A stretch of DNA of 56,408 bases from CAZWCE01 sp964632505 (GTDB lineage Bacteria > Planctomycetota > Planctomycetia > Pirellulales > Thermoguttaceae). The stretch lies in contig CAZWCE010000020.1 of the NCBI GenBank assembly GCA_964632505.1, forward strand, positions 1-56,408, in the 5' to 3' direction. Made by a program: the position numbers and the translations under genes. This document shows, piece after piece, positions 10,408 to 18,353 of the stretch (within the stretch, counting starts at the first letter, position 1; every line of letters starts with the position of its first letter). The notes below the pieces were generated by a model. That model was not told the origin of the DNA. It saw nothing but the letters and a program-made list of their open reading frames with translations, and ran no database searches.

Positions 10408-11322
10408 ATGATGCGCGTCTTATACATCGCCAACCGGCGTCGTTTGGGTGGCTGGTTGGTGGAATCGTTCGCCGCGCAGAAGGAGAGCGAAATCCATCTC
10501 GAGGAGGCGACCGGGTCGTCGGCGGCCATGGCCCGACTCCGCGAGGAATCGTTTCACGCCCTGCTGGTGGCGCACGATCAAACGGAAATCGATGCCTTGG
10601 AGCTGATCGAGGCCTACCGAGCGGGAGGGACTTTCGAGCCGATCCTGGTCATGGGCGATCAGAGCGAACAGGAGATGGCGGTCCGGTGCTACGAAAAAGG
10701 GGCCGATGCTTATGTCTGCGTCAATACCGTCACCACCGAACAACTTCTGTGGACCATCGGTCGGGCCATCCTCCACCACCAGCAGGTTCGGGAGAACCGC
10801 CGTTTACGATTGAGCGAGAATCAGCGATTGCAACGCGAACATGAAGAGGCGGAGATGGTCCTCCGACAGCAGCGTCGCCTCATCGCCGCTTTGCCGCCCG
10901 AAGATTCCTCCTTTTCCACGGAAGGCGTTTCCGACGATTCGTCCCTTCTCCGGAAGGAGGTGCCTTCCCGCACCACGACTCCTCCTCTTCCTCCTTCGCT
11001 TCTGAACCACTATCGCGAACTGCTTCGAACCTACGTGATCATGGGGTCGGGAAATTTGTCCGAGGAATTGCGACGACTCTCGGAACTCCTCGTCCTGGCG
11101 GGCGTCTCGGCCTCCGAGGCGATGGCGATGCACCTGAACGCGTTGGAGGAAATGCTGCAGGGCCTCGGCGCCCGCAGCACGCGACACGTGATGACCCGCG
11201 CCGATCTGCTCATTTTGGAGATCTTGGCCTGTTTCGCCGACGACTACCGTTCCCGATACCGGCAGCGCTGCCGACCCGCGATCCAGCAGTGGCTTCCGGG
11301 CTTCGAAGAATTCGCCCGGTAA
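10408..11322 (+). CDS. KaiA-like protein: degenerate receiver plus C-terminal helical domain
   Basis: A 304-residue protein read from ATG 10408; the frame is open to 10303, but the fold begins at MRVLYIANR. Residues 1-125 look like a response-regulator receiver without its chemistry: the N-terminal acidic pair is absent and the phospho-Asp position lies in ALLVAHD (51-57). EPILVMGDQSEQE near 80 resembles the KaiA pseudo-receiver. A charged coiled coil (about 125-165) and a Ser/Pro linker follow. Residues 198-290 (YRELLRTY at 202, HLNALEE at 242, a closing FADDYRSRYR) align by eye almost without gaps to the KaiA C-terminal KaiC-binding domain, and more weakly to the RsbU N-terminal fold. No kaiB or kaiC is present in the window. 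Function is inferred only: a phosphorylation-independent signalling adaptor. Confidence 0.65.
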   Translation: MMRVLYIANRRRLGGWLVESFAAQKESEIHLEEATGSSAAMARLREESFHALLVAHDQTEIDALELIEAYRAGGTFEPILVMGDQSEQEMAVRCYEKGADAYVCVNTVTTEQLLWTIGRAILHHQQVRENRRLRLSENQRLQREHEEAEMVLRQQRRLIAALPPEDSSFSTEGVSDDSSLLRKEVPSRTTTPPLPPSLLNHYRELLRTYVIMGSGNLSEELRRLSELLVLAGVSASEAMAMHLNALEEMLQGLGARSTRHVMTRADLLILEILACFADDYRSRYRQRCRPAIQQWLPGFEEFAR

Positions 11323-11470
11323 AGGGATGCCGGAGCAGGAGCCCCGATCGCATCAGCAGGCCCCCTCGGTTCACCAGGGATGCGATTGCTCAATGAGGGA
11401 TCTCGGTTCAGATGCTCTCGGCATCGTCGAAAAAGCCGGACGATCGGCGCTGACGAAAATCCAAGCGCAC

Positions 11471-11506
11471 AAAAAAGGCAGGAGCCGCTGGAAAGCAGCT
11501 CCTGCC
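11471..11506 (-). terminator. Rho-independent terminator for the superoxide reductase gene
   Basis: Read on the minus strand, a perfect 9-bp stem (GGCAGGAGC with GCTCCTGCC, extended by an inner 3-bp stem) is followed by six U. It lies 155 bases beyond the stop of the gene at 11662-12174, leaving a long 3' untranslated stretch. Confidence 0.8.
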
Positions 11507-11661
11507 AAGCGAAAAAACATCGCGTCTTGCTGACAAACGCGATCTCGAGAAAAAACCGGCCGGTCGGAGGGAAGCCCCCCGAAATCACACAGCCGGGTTT
11601 TCGTCATCGGATACAAGCCGAAATCGCAAGACCGTACCTTCATGCGATCGACGTCACATTC

Positions 11662-12174
11662 CTACTCGGAGGGTTTGTATTCCGACTTCCAGAGACCATG
11701 CAGATTGCACCACTCTTGGGCGACAATCGGTCCCGGCGGAAGCTCTCCGGAAGGTATCGGGAATTCGGCGATCGGTTCTTCATCGACATCCAGGAATTTC
11801 CGGAATTCGCCGTAGGGGGTCTTCAGGGTAATCCATCCGATGTAGTGGGGTCGGGTCATGGGATGCAGGACGGAACCGACCTTCACGCGAAAGACGTCGC
11901 CATCCTTCTCAATCACCGGCACGTGCTTCTCTTTGCCTTCCTGCTCGATCGTCTTCACCTCGACCAGGACCATGGGGCTGTTGCAATGCTCCAAGGACGT
12001 GGTGCCGGTTTCGAGAATCTCAACCATGGTTCCGCACTTTTGACATTTCCAGATCTGCCCCCGCTTCTCGCGGACTTTTTCGTCGGAACTCTGACCGACT
12101 GCCGTCTGCCAAGCCCCCAGGCTCGCGCCCAATCCCGCACCGGCGGCCGCTGTCATGAAGTGACGTCGTTGCAT
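11662..12174 (-). CDS. Tat-exported superoxide reductase (desulfoferrodoxin family)
   Basis: This enzyme reduces superoxide to peroxide without producing oxygen. The 170-residue product begins with a twin-arginine signal (QRRHFMTAAAGAG) and so should act in the periplasm. The catalytic Fe(His)4Cys site is complete: EKHVP (including the conserved Glu-Lys), HPMTRPHYIGW and CNLHGLW. The N-terminal desulforedoxin-like site has CQKC, but the usual adjacent Cys pair reads His-Cys (EHCN) at exactly the normal spacing, so this centre is Cys3His or non-functional. GGGAG lies about 9 bases before ATG 12174. The gene is divergent from gcvT and single. Confidence 0.92.
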   Translation of the reverse strand: MQRRHFMTAAAGAGLGASLGAWQTAVGQSSDEKVREKRGQIWKCQKCGTMVEILETGTTSLEHCNSPMVLVEVKTIEQEGKEKHVPVIEKDGDVFRVKVGSVLHPMTRPHYIGWITLKTPYGEFRKFLDVDEEPIAEFPIPSGELPPGPIVAQEWCNLHGLWKSEYKPSE

Positions 12175-12324
12175 TTCGTTTTCTCCCTTTCCTGATTGAA
12201 AATCGTCACAAAAAAATCACCTTACACCGAAGCCGTGCGCGATCCCTTCGATACCACCGATGGATCCGAAAAAGATGTCCTCATTCCCGCCGCCGAACCT
12301 CTCGCAAGGATCCGAACCTTGCTC

Positions 12325-12330
12325 TATAAT
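12325..12330 (+). promoter_or_regulatory. Possible -10 element upstream of gcvT
   Basis: A perfect TATAAT lies 150 bases before gcvT. The -35 region 17 bases upstream (TCGCAA) does not match consensus, so this is only a candidate. If used, the transcript would start near 12337 and include the structured element at 12368-12430. Confidence 0.3.
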
Positions 12331-12367
12331 AGGTCGTTCGGGGAGGGATCCAGGACGCCTACCTTTC

Positions 12368-12430
12368 GGACTAGGTGAATCGGGGGGGATTCACATACGG
12401 CTCTGTGGTTACGAAATTATAGCGGACCAC
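12368..12430 (+). mobile_element. Group II intron domain V/VI-like remnant in the gcvT leader
   Basis: Positions 12368-12403 form a hairpin with a perfect 7-bp inner stem (GTGAATC 12375-12381 with GATTCAC 12388-12394) and a G-rich loop, closing in ACATACGGCTC. This resembles domain V of bacterial group II introns of the type ending GTTCACGTACGGTTC. One base later a second hairpin (GTGGT 12405-12409 with ACCAC 12426-12430) occupies the place of domain VI. The 5' strand of the basal helix is degenerate, so the catalytic triad is not intact, and no reverse-transcriptase gene adjoins. The intron reading rests on remembered consensus; the hairpins themselves are seen directly. It could instead be an unrelated leader structure. 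Confidence 0.4.
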
Positions 12431-12480
12431 TGCGATTCTGTCCAATACCTCACTAAATACCCCCATATTAAGTAGATTCA

Positions 12481-13653
12481 ATGACCAACACACCCCTCTT
12501 AAGGACACCTTTGCACGCTTGGCACCGGGAACGAGGTGCTCGGATGGTCGACTTTGCAGGCTGGGAAATGCCGGTGCAGTACCACTCGATCCTCGAAGAG
12601 CATCGGGCCACGCGGTCGGCCGTCGCCTTGACCGACATTTCCCACATGGGCCGTCTCCGATTCGAAGGCCCCGGGGCCGCCGATTTTCTCGCCCGACTGC
12701 TTTCCCGCCGGGTACACGGCCTCAGTTTGAATCAGGTCCGCTACTCCCTGGTGACGAACGAACAAGGCGGCATTCTCGACGATGTCTTGGTCGGATATTA
12801 TCACAATGCCCATGGTCAGCCGTACTACGTCGTGGTGGTGAACGCCTCGAACCGTGAAAAAATCGTACGCTGGATCGATAAACATCTCAGTGACGAGAAG
12901 GCGAACGAATCCGGCAAAGAGATTCTCTGGACCGACGTGACCCGACTTTGGGCCATGTTCGCCATCCAGGGGCCGAAATCGGTCGATCTGCTCCAGCCTC
13001 TGGTCGATGCCGATCTCTCTTCGATGCGGTATTATAATGGCGAGCAGGTCCGCATTCTTCATCCTTCGGCCAAACGTCAGGGGGGGATCCTCAGCCGGAC
13101 CGGCTACACCGGCGAGGACGGCTTTGAACTGAGTGTCGGAGCGGAAATCGCCTTCGGCGTCTGGGAAACCTTGATGGAACTCGGCAAACCGCTCGGATTG
13201 ATTCCCACCGGGCTCGGTGCTCGAGACACGCTACGCCTGGAAGCCGGCATGCCGCTTTACGGCCATGAACTGACCGAATCGATCCATCCCTTCGAAGCCG
13301 GACTGGGATATGCCTGCTACCTGACGGGATACGACTTCCCCGGTCGTGACGCCCTCCTGGCCCTCAAGGAGGCGCCGGCGAAACGCGTGCGGATCGGCCT
13401 GGAGATGGAAGGCCGCCGACCCGCCCGACAAGGATGCCGGGTCTTCTCTCCAACCGATGGCCGACCGATCGGCGAAGTGACCAGTGGATCCTTCTCCCCG
13501 ACGCTCGAAAAACCGATCGCCATGGCCATGGTTCCTCCCGAGTTCTCCGAGCCCGGCACCCCGCTTTCGATCGATATCCGCGGAAAACCATCCTCCGGTC
13601 GGGTCGTTCCACTTCCTTTCTACCAACGCCCGAGAAAAAAGAAAACTTCCTAA
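12481..13653 (+). CDS. gcvT: Glycine cleavage system T protein (aminomethyltransferase)
   Basis: GcvT takes the aminomethyl group from lipoyl-GcvH and passes the one-carbon unit to tetrahydrofolate, releasing ammonia. The 390-residue product has the family start (TPLHAWHRERGARMVDFAGWEMPVQY), the SHMGR motif, the VNASN block, RTGYTGEDGFE in the folate domain, GLGARDTLRLEAGMPLYG and a C-terminal GEVTSGSFSPTL block. The length is normal (about 360-390). The ribosome site before ATG 12481 is weak. gcvH follows 50 bases later, so the pair is likely co-transcribed; the P-protein genes lie about 5.5 kb away on the other strand. Confidence 0.97.
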   Translation: MTNTPLLRTPLHAWHRERGARMVDFAGWEMPVQYHSILEEHRATRSAVALTDISHMGRLRFEGPGAADFLARLLSRRVHGLSLNQVRYSLVTNEQGGILDDVLVGYYHNAHGQPYYVVVVNASNREKIVRWIDKHLSDEKANESGKEILWTDVTRLWAMFAIQGPKSVDLLQPLVDADLSSMRYYNGEQVRILHPSAKRQGGILSRTGYTGEDGFELSVGAEIAFGVWETLMELGKPLGLIPTGLGARDTLRLEAGMPLYGHELTESIHPFEAGLGYACYLTGYDFPGRDALLALKEAPAKRVRIGLEMEGRRPARQGCRVFSPTDGRPIGEVTSGSFSPTLEKPIAMAMVPPEFSEPGTPLSIDIRGKPSSGRVVPLPFYQRPRKKKTS

Positions 13654-13703
13654 CCGGACTGTCTGTCGATCCATGAATCTCTCTTCTACGAAAGGAGTTT
13701 GCC

Positions 13704-14105
13704 GTGAAACCGGAAGATCTGCAATATACCAAAACCCATGAATGGATCCATCTTGCCAAGGACGACTCCGGCGCCTCGATCGCCACGATCGGCATCACCG
13801 CTTTCGCGCTGGAGGCACTCACGGACTTGGTCTTCGTGGACCTACCCGATGAGGGAACCGCCGTCACTCGGGGCGAAGCTTTCGGCGAGATCGAATCGGT
13901 CAAGACGGTCAGCGAGCTGTACAGCCCCTTCGACGGAGAAATCGTCGAGGTGAACGAAGAACTGGCGGACCACCTCGACACGCTTTCGGACGATCCTTAC
14001 GGAAAGGGATGGTTCGCCCGTATCCGCCTTTCCGACACGACCGGGCTCGACGCTCTCCTCTCTCCCGAAGAGTACAAGAAACTGTGCCGCGAGGAATCGC
14101 ACTGA
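13704..14105 (+). CDS. gcvH: Glycine cleavage system H protein (lipoyl carrier)
   Basis: GcvH shuttles the aminomethyl group between GcvP and GcvT on a lipoyl-lysine swinging arm. The 133-residue product has the classic GITAFALEAL and DLVFVDLP blocks and the lipoylation site K67 in GEIESVKTVSE, followed by SPFDGEIVEVNE. It begins with GTG 13704, supported by AAAGGAG at 13691-13697. It lies 50 bases after gcvT on the same strand. The lipoyl-transferase gene at 18354-19142 plausibly modifies it. Confidence 0.97.
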   Translation: MKPEDLQYTKTHEWIHLAKDDSGASIATIGITAFALEALTDLVFVDLPDEGTAVTRGEAFGEIESVKTVSELYSPFDGEIVEVNEELADHLDTLSDDPYGKGWFARIRLSDTTGLDALLSPEEYKKLCREESH

Positions 14106-14240
14106 CGGGAAGCGGCTCGGCCCGTTGCGATCGACCCGCATCGACATCGAATCGAAACCACCGCGAAGGACGCAATAAAAACGCATTCCTCTCCATGAAC
14201 GCATATCCTCATCGCGGCGATGGGAAAAAGGAACCTTGCC

Positions 14241-15398
14241 ATGCAAATCGACCGAATCGAAGTTTTCCTTCTGGAATTACCGCTCAAAGAGCCGGCCAAC
14301 ATCGACCGAGAGCGATTCCAAACCCTCAAAAGCGTCGTTCTGAAAATGGAAAGCGACGGAATATCCGGCTGGTCGGAAGTGGCTCCGGGAAACCTCCCTC
14401 TCCGGACGCCGGATTGGGCCGGCGGCTGCTTCTCCGGATTGATCCAAGTGCTTCTTCCGCGACTGGCGGAATCGAGATCGATCGAATCGACCACTTCGCT
14501 CGCCGAAACCCTCGCGCCGGTCAGGGGAAATCGCGCAGCCAAGGCGGCACTCGACATGGCTTTTTGGGATCTGAAGGCCAGAAAAGAGGAAAAACCGCTT
14601 CCCGAAGCGATCGGTGCCGAGAGAGAATCGGCGAAAATCGGCATCAACCTGGACCGCTACGAGGAAGAAGAACGCGGCCGATTCATCGACGACATCGGCG
14701 CTTACTTCGAACGAGGATTCTCGCGGGTGGGCGTGAAACTTCGACCCGGCTGGGATCTTCCCATGCTCATGGCCGTGCGCGATCGCTATCCCCTGCAGAC
14801 GATTCACGCCGATGTCGAGGGCGGTCTCTCGCTCGATCATTCCGATCTGCTTTACCGCCTCGACGATTTCATGCTCGCTTTCGTCGAACAGCCGCTGCCG
14901 GCGGAGGAAATGGTCGGCCACGCCATGCTCCAGGAGGCGATCCACACTCCGTTGGGGCTCGATGAATCGATCACCTCCCTTTCCCAGGCCGAAATCGCTC
15001 TCGATTTGAAGGCAGCTCGGTACTATAACCTCAAGTGCGACCGACTCGGTGGCCTCACCCCGGTCCTGGAGGTTCATCGATTGTGCAAGGCGAGCGACGT
15101 CCTTTGCCTGGCGGGCGCGGAGCTGTCGACCTCGATCGGGCTCCGTTTCACTGCGGCGGTCGCGCTTCTGGAGAATTGCGATTATCCCGCCGACTGGATC
15201 CTCACCGAAGAAAAGCTGGCCGAGGATCCCGGCATCCCGCTGAAGACCGACATCGTTCGAGAGAAAAATGATGAAGGCGAAACGATCGAGTCTCGACGAA
15301 TTCAGCCGTGGAAAGAGCCGGGCATCGGTTTCGTCCCCGACGAATCCCTCCTCGACAGCGTCGCGATCGATCGATTCACGCTCGAATTCAAGAAATGA
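14241..15398 (+). CDS. Enolase-superfamily enzyme, o-succinylbenzoate synthase / N-acylamino acid racemase-like
   Basis: A 385-residue member of the muconate lactonizing subgroup. ATG 14241 is chosen over 14220 because AAAAAGGAA precedes it at good spacing. The barrel carries the metal ligands D191 (HADVEG), E216 (FVEQPL) and D241 (LGLDESI) at the standard 25-residue spacing, with acid-base lysines K166 (VKLRPGWD) and K265 (YNLKCDRLGG). The usual KxK pair on strand two reads G164-x-K166, so only the catalytic lysine is kept. KxxPGWD-like and LDESI blocks favour the OSBS/NSAR branch, hence menaquinone synthesis (menC) or acylamino-acid racemisation. No other men gene lies nearby, so I do not assign menC. 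It follows gcvH on the same strand by about 135 bases. Confidence 0.8.
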   Translation: MQIDRIEVFLLELPLKEPANIDRERFQTLKSVVLKMESDGISGWSEVAPGNLPLRTPDWAGGCFSGLIQVLLPRLAESRSIESTTSLAETLAPVRGNRAAKAALDMAFWDLKARKEEKPLPEAIGAERESAKIGINLDRYEEEERGRFIDDIGAYFERGFSRVGVKLRPGWDLPMLMAVRDRYPLQTIHADVEGGLSLDHSDLLYRLDDFMLAFVEQPLPAEEMVGHAMLQEAIHTPLGLDESITSLSQAEIALDLKAARYYNLKCDRLGGLTPVLEVHRLCKASDVLCLAGAELSTSIGLRFTAAVALLENCDYPADWILTEEKLAEDPGIPLKTDIVREKNDEGETIESRRIQPWKEPGIGFVPDESLLDSVAIDRFTLEFKK

Positions 15399-15440
15399 TT
15401 CCTTCGCGAGCGGATCCGCGCCATGCGGAGGATGGGAACA

Positions 15441-16214
15441 CTACAGCTCCAAAGGCAAGAGCAAGAGCGTCGGTTCATCTTGGGAATCGCCCCCGGAACC
15501 TGCCGGCCCCCCCTCCCCTCTCGGTTCGCCGGTTTCGAGATCGCTTTTGGTTTCTTCCAGCTCAGGAGCGGCCGATTCGCCGCCGTCGACTCCGGAAGAA
15601 TCGAGCTTCACGTAGCCGATGCCGCGCAGCACTTCGAGGATCTCGCTACAGGTAGGGAACATGCGCCCACTATTTCGTTTGTATTCATCGAGGGCGTTCA
15701 TGAATTCGATCTCGTCATCGCTGTAATCGCGTTCGCAGGTGGTCGGATCGATTTGTCGCCGTCTCTGGACCTTCTTGCGTCGTTCCATCTTCTCCGGCGG
15801 AGAGTCCGTCTTTTTCTTCTTCCGCCGCCGATCGACGGTGACCACTTCCTCGGGATCCACCTTCGCCTCCTTTGCCGCCGTCTGAACGATCGCCTGGTAT
15901 TCCTGCGGAGAAAGCTCTTCCTGCACCGTGGCCGTCTCTTCGAGAGGACCGTCGTCCTCCTTGACCTTCAGCGCGGGCGCGCTCTTTTTGACAGACTTTT
16001 TTGCGGCGGCGGTGATCTTCGCCGAAGGGGCCTTTTTCTTTCGGACGGTCTTCCCTCGAACGGCCTTCACACCCGTGGCGGCCTTTTTCTTGGCCGTCTT
16101 GGCGGGCTTCCCTTTCCCCCCGGTGCGCGAAGAGCTCTTCCGAGATATTGTTTTCCGCTTCGCATTGGAGGTCGCCACTTTCTTCGCCGTCTTTTTCTGC
16201 GCTTTCTTTGCCAC
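15441..16214 (-). CDS. Lysine-rich histone H1-like protein with a conserved C-terminal block
   Basis: A 257-residue protein. Residues 1-85 are an Ala/Lys/Thr/Ser tail (KKxxKK, AKKK, RKKK repeats) of the kind seen in bacterial histone H1-like DNA-binding proteins. The middle (about 95-150) is mixed acidic and basic and ends in a strongly basic patch (DRRRKKKK, ERRKKVQRRR). Residues about 153-203 form an ordered block (DPTTCERDYS, DEIEFMNALDEYKR, SGRMFPTCSEILEVL, GYVKL) that I believe is widely kept in planctomycete proteins. The last 55 residues are acidic and Gly/Ser-rich. Nucleoid association is inferred from composition; the ordered block has no known function. It is convergent with the enolase-family gene. 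Confidence 0.8.
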   Translation of the reverse strand: MAKKAQKKTAKKVATSNAKRKTISRKSSSRTGGKGKPAKTAKKKAATGVKAVRGKTVRKKKAPSAKITAAAKKSVKKSAPALKVKEDDGPLEETATVQEELSPQEYQAIVQTAAKEAKVDPEEVVTVDRRRKKKKTDSPPEKMERRKKVQRRRQIDPTTCERDYSDDEIEFMNALDEYKRNSGRMFPTCSEILEVLRGIGYVKLDSSGVDGGESAAPELEETKSDLETGEPRGEGGPAGSGGDSQDEPTLLLLPLEL

Positions 16215-16623
16215 GAAATATCTCCCTCACGCAATCTCTGTCTGCCGATGCCAAAAGGCGAAATCTTCCCCGCGAGCTTCTACCCCGGGTCCGGTTCGCC
16301 ACGAAAAAGAAATCCTCCCCGGTTCCATTCGAGCTTGCGACGGTCGTCCGGTAGAGGGAAAAGGTATCTCTCCGCGATCCCGAAGATGGTCCGAGCGAGA
16401 GCTTCATGTCACGGAATCGAGCGAGGTACGTCGACGTCCTTGCAGCAAGCATCGGATGATCAAGAAGAGAAAATTGACCGATTAGGCAAGATGGTAGGTT
16501 TTGAGAATCTCTCCGAATTGACCGGAATTCCCGATTGCGACATCCATTCCGAATGTATCGGTTCGGAGGAAGAGTAAAAAACGATGAGCATCTCGGGTGC
16601 GGCGGGGAAAGCATCCGCGCACG
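16215..16623. other. Intergenic region upstream of the histone-like gene
   Basis: About 400 bases. Open frames on both strands continue through it as shadows with no ribosome site, so I see no gene. It should hold the promoter of the minus-strand gene ending at 15441, but no clear element was found. Confidence 0.4.
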
Positions 16624-16655
16624 AAAAAAGGACAGGCCGGCATCGACCTGTCCTT
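16624..16655 (-). terminator. Rho-independent terminator
   Basis: Read on the minus strand, AAGGACAGG pairs perfectly with CCTGTCCTT across a 10-base loop and runs into a U tract. It lies about 30 bases after the stop of the gene at 16684, so it ends that transcript. Confidence 0.85.
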
Positions 16656-16683
16656 GGTATCGAATGACTTCGGCGAAAAGCCC

Positions 16684-17076
16684 TTACGATTTTTTGGGCT
16701 CGTGGCCGATCGAGTCGGTCACATTCTGGAAAATGTCGCGAAATTCGCGGTGACTTACCTCTTCCAGTCGTTTACCGCGCTTGTCGAGATTTTCGTTGAT
16801 TTTCACCGCCGTTTCCTGCATCACCGCGTGGGTCTCTTCACTCCCGCCACAGAGACAGAAGTTCTTGCCGCGCGTGATGCGGGTGTGGCCGTCCTCGTGA
16901 TCGAAACCCACGCCGTACATGGCGGCCTTTTTCGGCGATTCGGAAGATCTCACGAAAACCTCCTCGTTCTGATCGTAATGCACGGATGATGATATCAGCA
17001 TCTTGAAAGGGAACATGCCGATATCGGGATGACCGTTCCAGCCGGGTGGAGCGTTCGCCTGCGTCTTTTGCGGCAT
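16684..17076 (-). CDS. Conserved-looking protein of unknown function
   Basis: About 130 residues from ATG 17076; the frame is open to ATG 17124, but that ATG lies inside a tandem repeat and neither start has a strong ribosome site. The N-terminal part (GWNGHPDIGMFPFKML) is rich in Gly/Trp/Pro. The middle has a GVGFDHEDGH loop and a NFCLCGGSEE motif with one CxC pair. The C-terminal 50 residues are a charged amphipathic helix (VMQETAVKINENLDKRGKRLEEV). There is no signal peptide or membrane segment. The well-formed terminator just downstream supports a genuine gene. I do not recognise the family. Confidence 0.6.
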   Translation of the reverse strand: MPQKTQANAPPGWNGHPDIGMFPFKMLISSSVHYDQNEEVFVRSSESPKKAAMYGVGFDHEDGHTRITRGKNFCLCGGSEETHAVMQETAVKINENLDKRGKRLEEVSHREFRDIFQNVTDSIGHEPKKS

Positions 17077-17113
17077 TCCAACGGATTCACGGTCACGGAG
17101 GGTGGATCCCCTT

Positions 17114-17161
17114 GGTTGCCGCATGAATGGGTTGCCGCATGAATGGGTTGCCGCATGAATG
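17114..17161. repeat. Tandem repeat, 16-bp unit, three copies
   Basis: Unit GGTTGCCGCATGAATG is repeated three times head to tail with no visible mismatch. It lies at the 5' end of the minus-strand gene at 16684-17076, so it may change its leader length or offer alternative ATG starts. Confidence 0.9.
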
Positions 17162-17234
17162 CCTCGAGAGTCGCATCTTCCGATGGGCGCTTTGGATTCA
17201 CGATGGATGCGACACTCAATAAGATATCGACGAA

Positions 17235-17885
17235 CTAGCGGCCGCCTTTGAAGAAATTCTTCAGCATGTCGGCGGCGGCATCGCGACTGCTGCCGCTCTG
17301 TTGCTTGTGCGCACCCAGCTTGTTTTGCGCCTTGTCGATACGCTGTTTTTTCTCGCTCTTGGCTTCCTGCTCCTCGGGCTGTTCCTCCTCTTCTTCGACA
17401 TGATTGACGTCGACGGTCCGGGTCTCTTCATTTTGGGCGCTTTCCTCTTCGCCGAGGAGCCAGTCGGTCACATCGAGATCGTCGTCTTCCTGCGTCGCGG
17501 CTTTCTTCTTCGCTTCGGTTTCCCGCTCGACGGTCCTCGCGGCGGCGGCTTCCACCGAATCGATTTTCGGCTTCTTCTCCCCCCCGACCTCGACCGAGAG
17601 TTTCACCTCGAACTCAAGCTGACCAATCGTTAACTGATCGCCGTTTTTGAGTTCCTTTTCAATCGAAACCCGTTCGCCGTTGACGAATGTCCCATTCTTG
17701 CTGCCGAAATCACGAACGCCCACATAACCATCCTCCGAAATGACCACGCAATGATAACGACTGATCAGGTCGCTGCGAGGTTTCAGATGACAGTCGTCGG
17801 CTCGACCAATGAAGAATTTCGAACCATTGATCGGGATCTCCTGGCCCTTCTTCTTCCCACTGGCAACCACCAATTGAATGTCCAT
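17235..17885 (-). CDS. FHA-domain protein
   Basis: A 216-residue cytosolic protein. Residues 1-95 are a forkhead-associated domain, a phosphothreonine-peptide reader, with the diagnostic GR (FIGRADDC), SRYHC and GSKNGTFVNG motifs. The remaining 120 residues are low-complexity and strongly acidic then basic (VEEEEEQPEEQEAKSEKK), ending in a short helix AADMLKNFFKGG. It probably recruits a phosphorylated partner or is itself a target of a Ser/Thr kinase; no kinase gene is nearby. The start fits the first residue of the FHA fold (MDIQLVVASG). Confidence 0.92.
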   Translation of the reverse strand: MDIQLVVASGKKKGQEIPINGSKFFIGRADDCHLKPRSDLISRYHCVVISEDGYVGVRDFGSKNGTFVNGERVSIEKELKNGDQLTIGQLEFEVKLSVEVGGEKKPKIDSVEAAAARTVERETEAKKKAATQEDDDLDVTDWLLGEEESAQNEETRTVDVNHVEEEEEQPEEQEAKSEKKQRIDKAQNKLGAHKQQSGSSRDAAADMLKNFFKGGR

Positions 17886-18353
17886 ATCACCACCATTCTT
17901 CTCTTAAACCGCGATTGGCTGTCCCTAACACGAAAAGATAAGCACGAAACGATAAAAAGATATGCCGGACTCGCGAAGTCAGGGGAGCCAAGAGAAAAAG
18001 ACGTTTTCAGTTCCGCATCGTTCAAGCCACAATTGGAAGGGGAATCTCCCGATTGTGCTGTCTAATTTTCATAGTAACAGAAGTCAAAACCGGAGTCAAA
18101 ACGATTTTCTCAAAATCACCAAAATACCGCAACATCCGAAAAACGAGAAATATCGGATGCCGCCCCTCTCAATGAAGAATGGCTTTTTTCGGCGGACCGA
18201 AGCCGGGGAGGCACTTCCTCATTCATTCTTATGCGTTGGAAGTCCCTGTCGGGATACAACTTGTCGAAAAACCTCCCGATTCGGTCTTCGATTCGGACGC
18301 TCCGGCCACGAGAGGGGAAATCAGCGCGGAGAGCACGATCACCGCCTCGAATC
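17886..18353. other. Intergenic region between FHA and lipM genes
   Basis: About 470 bases with AT-rich patches around 17930-18150. It serves as the upstream region of the FHA gene and the downstream region of the lipM-like gene (both minus strand). No supported gene, terminator or RNA was found. Confidence 0.4.

Noticed and set aside
12337..12480. Glycine riboswitch before gcvT
   Set aside because: The tandem aptamer signatures expected of glycine riboswitches are absent; the visible hairpins fit group II domain V/VI better.
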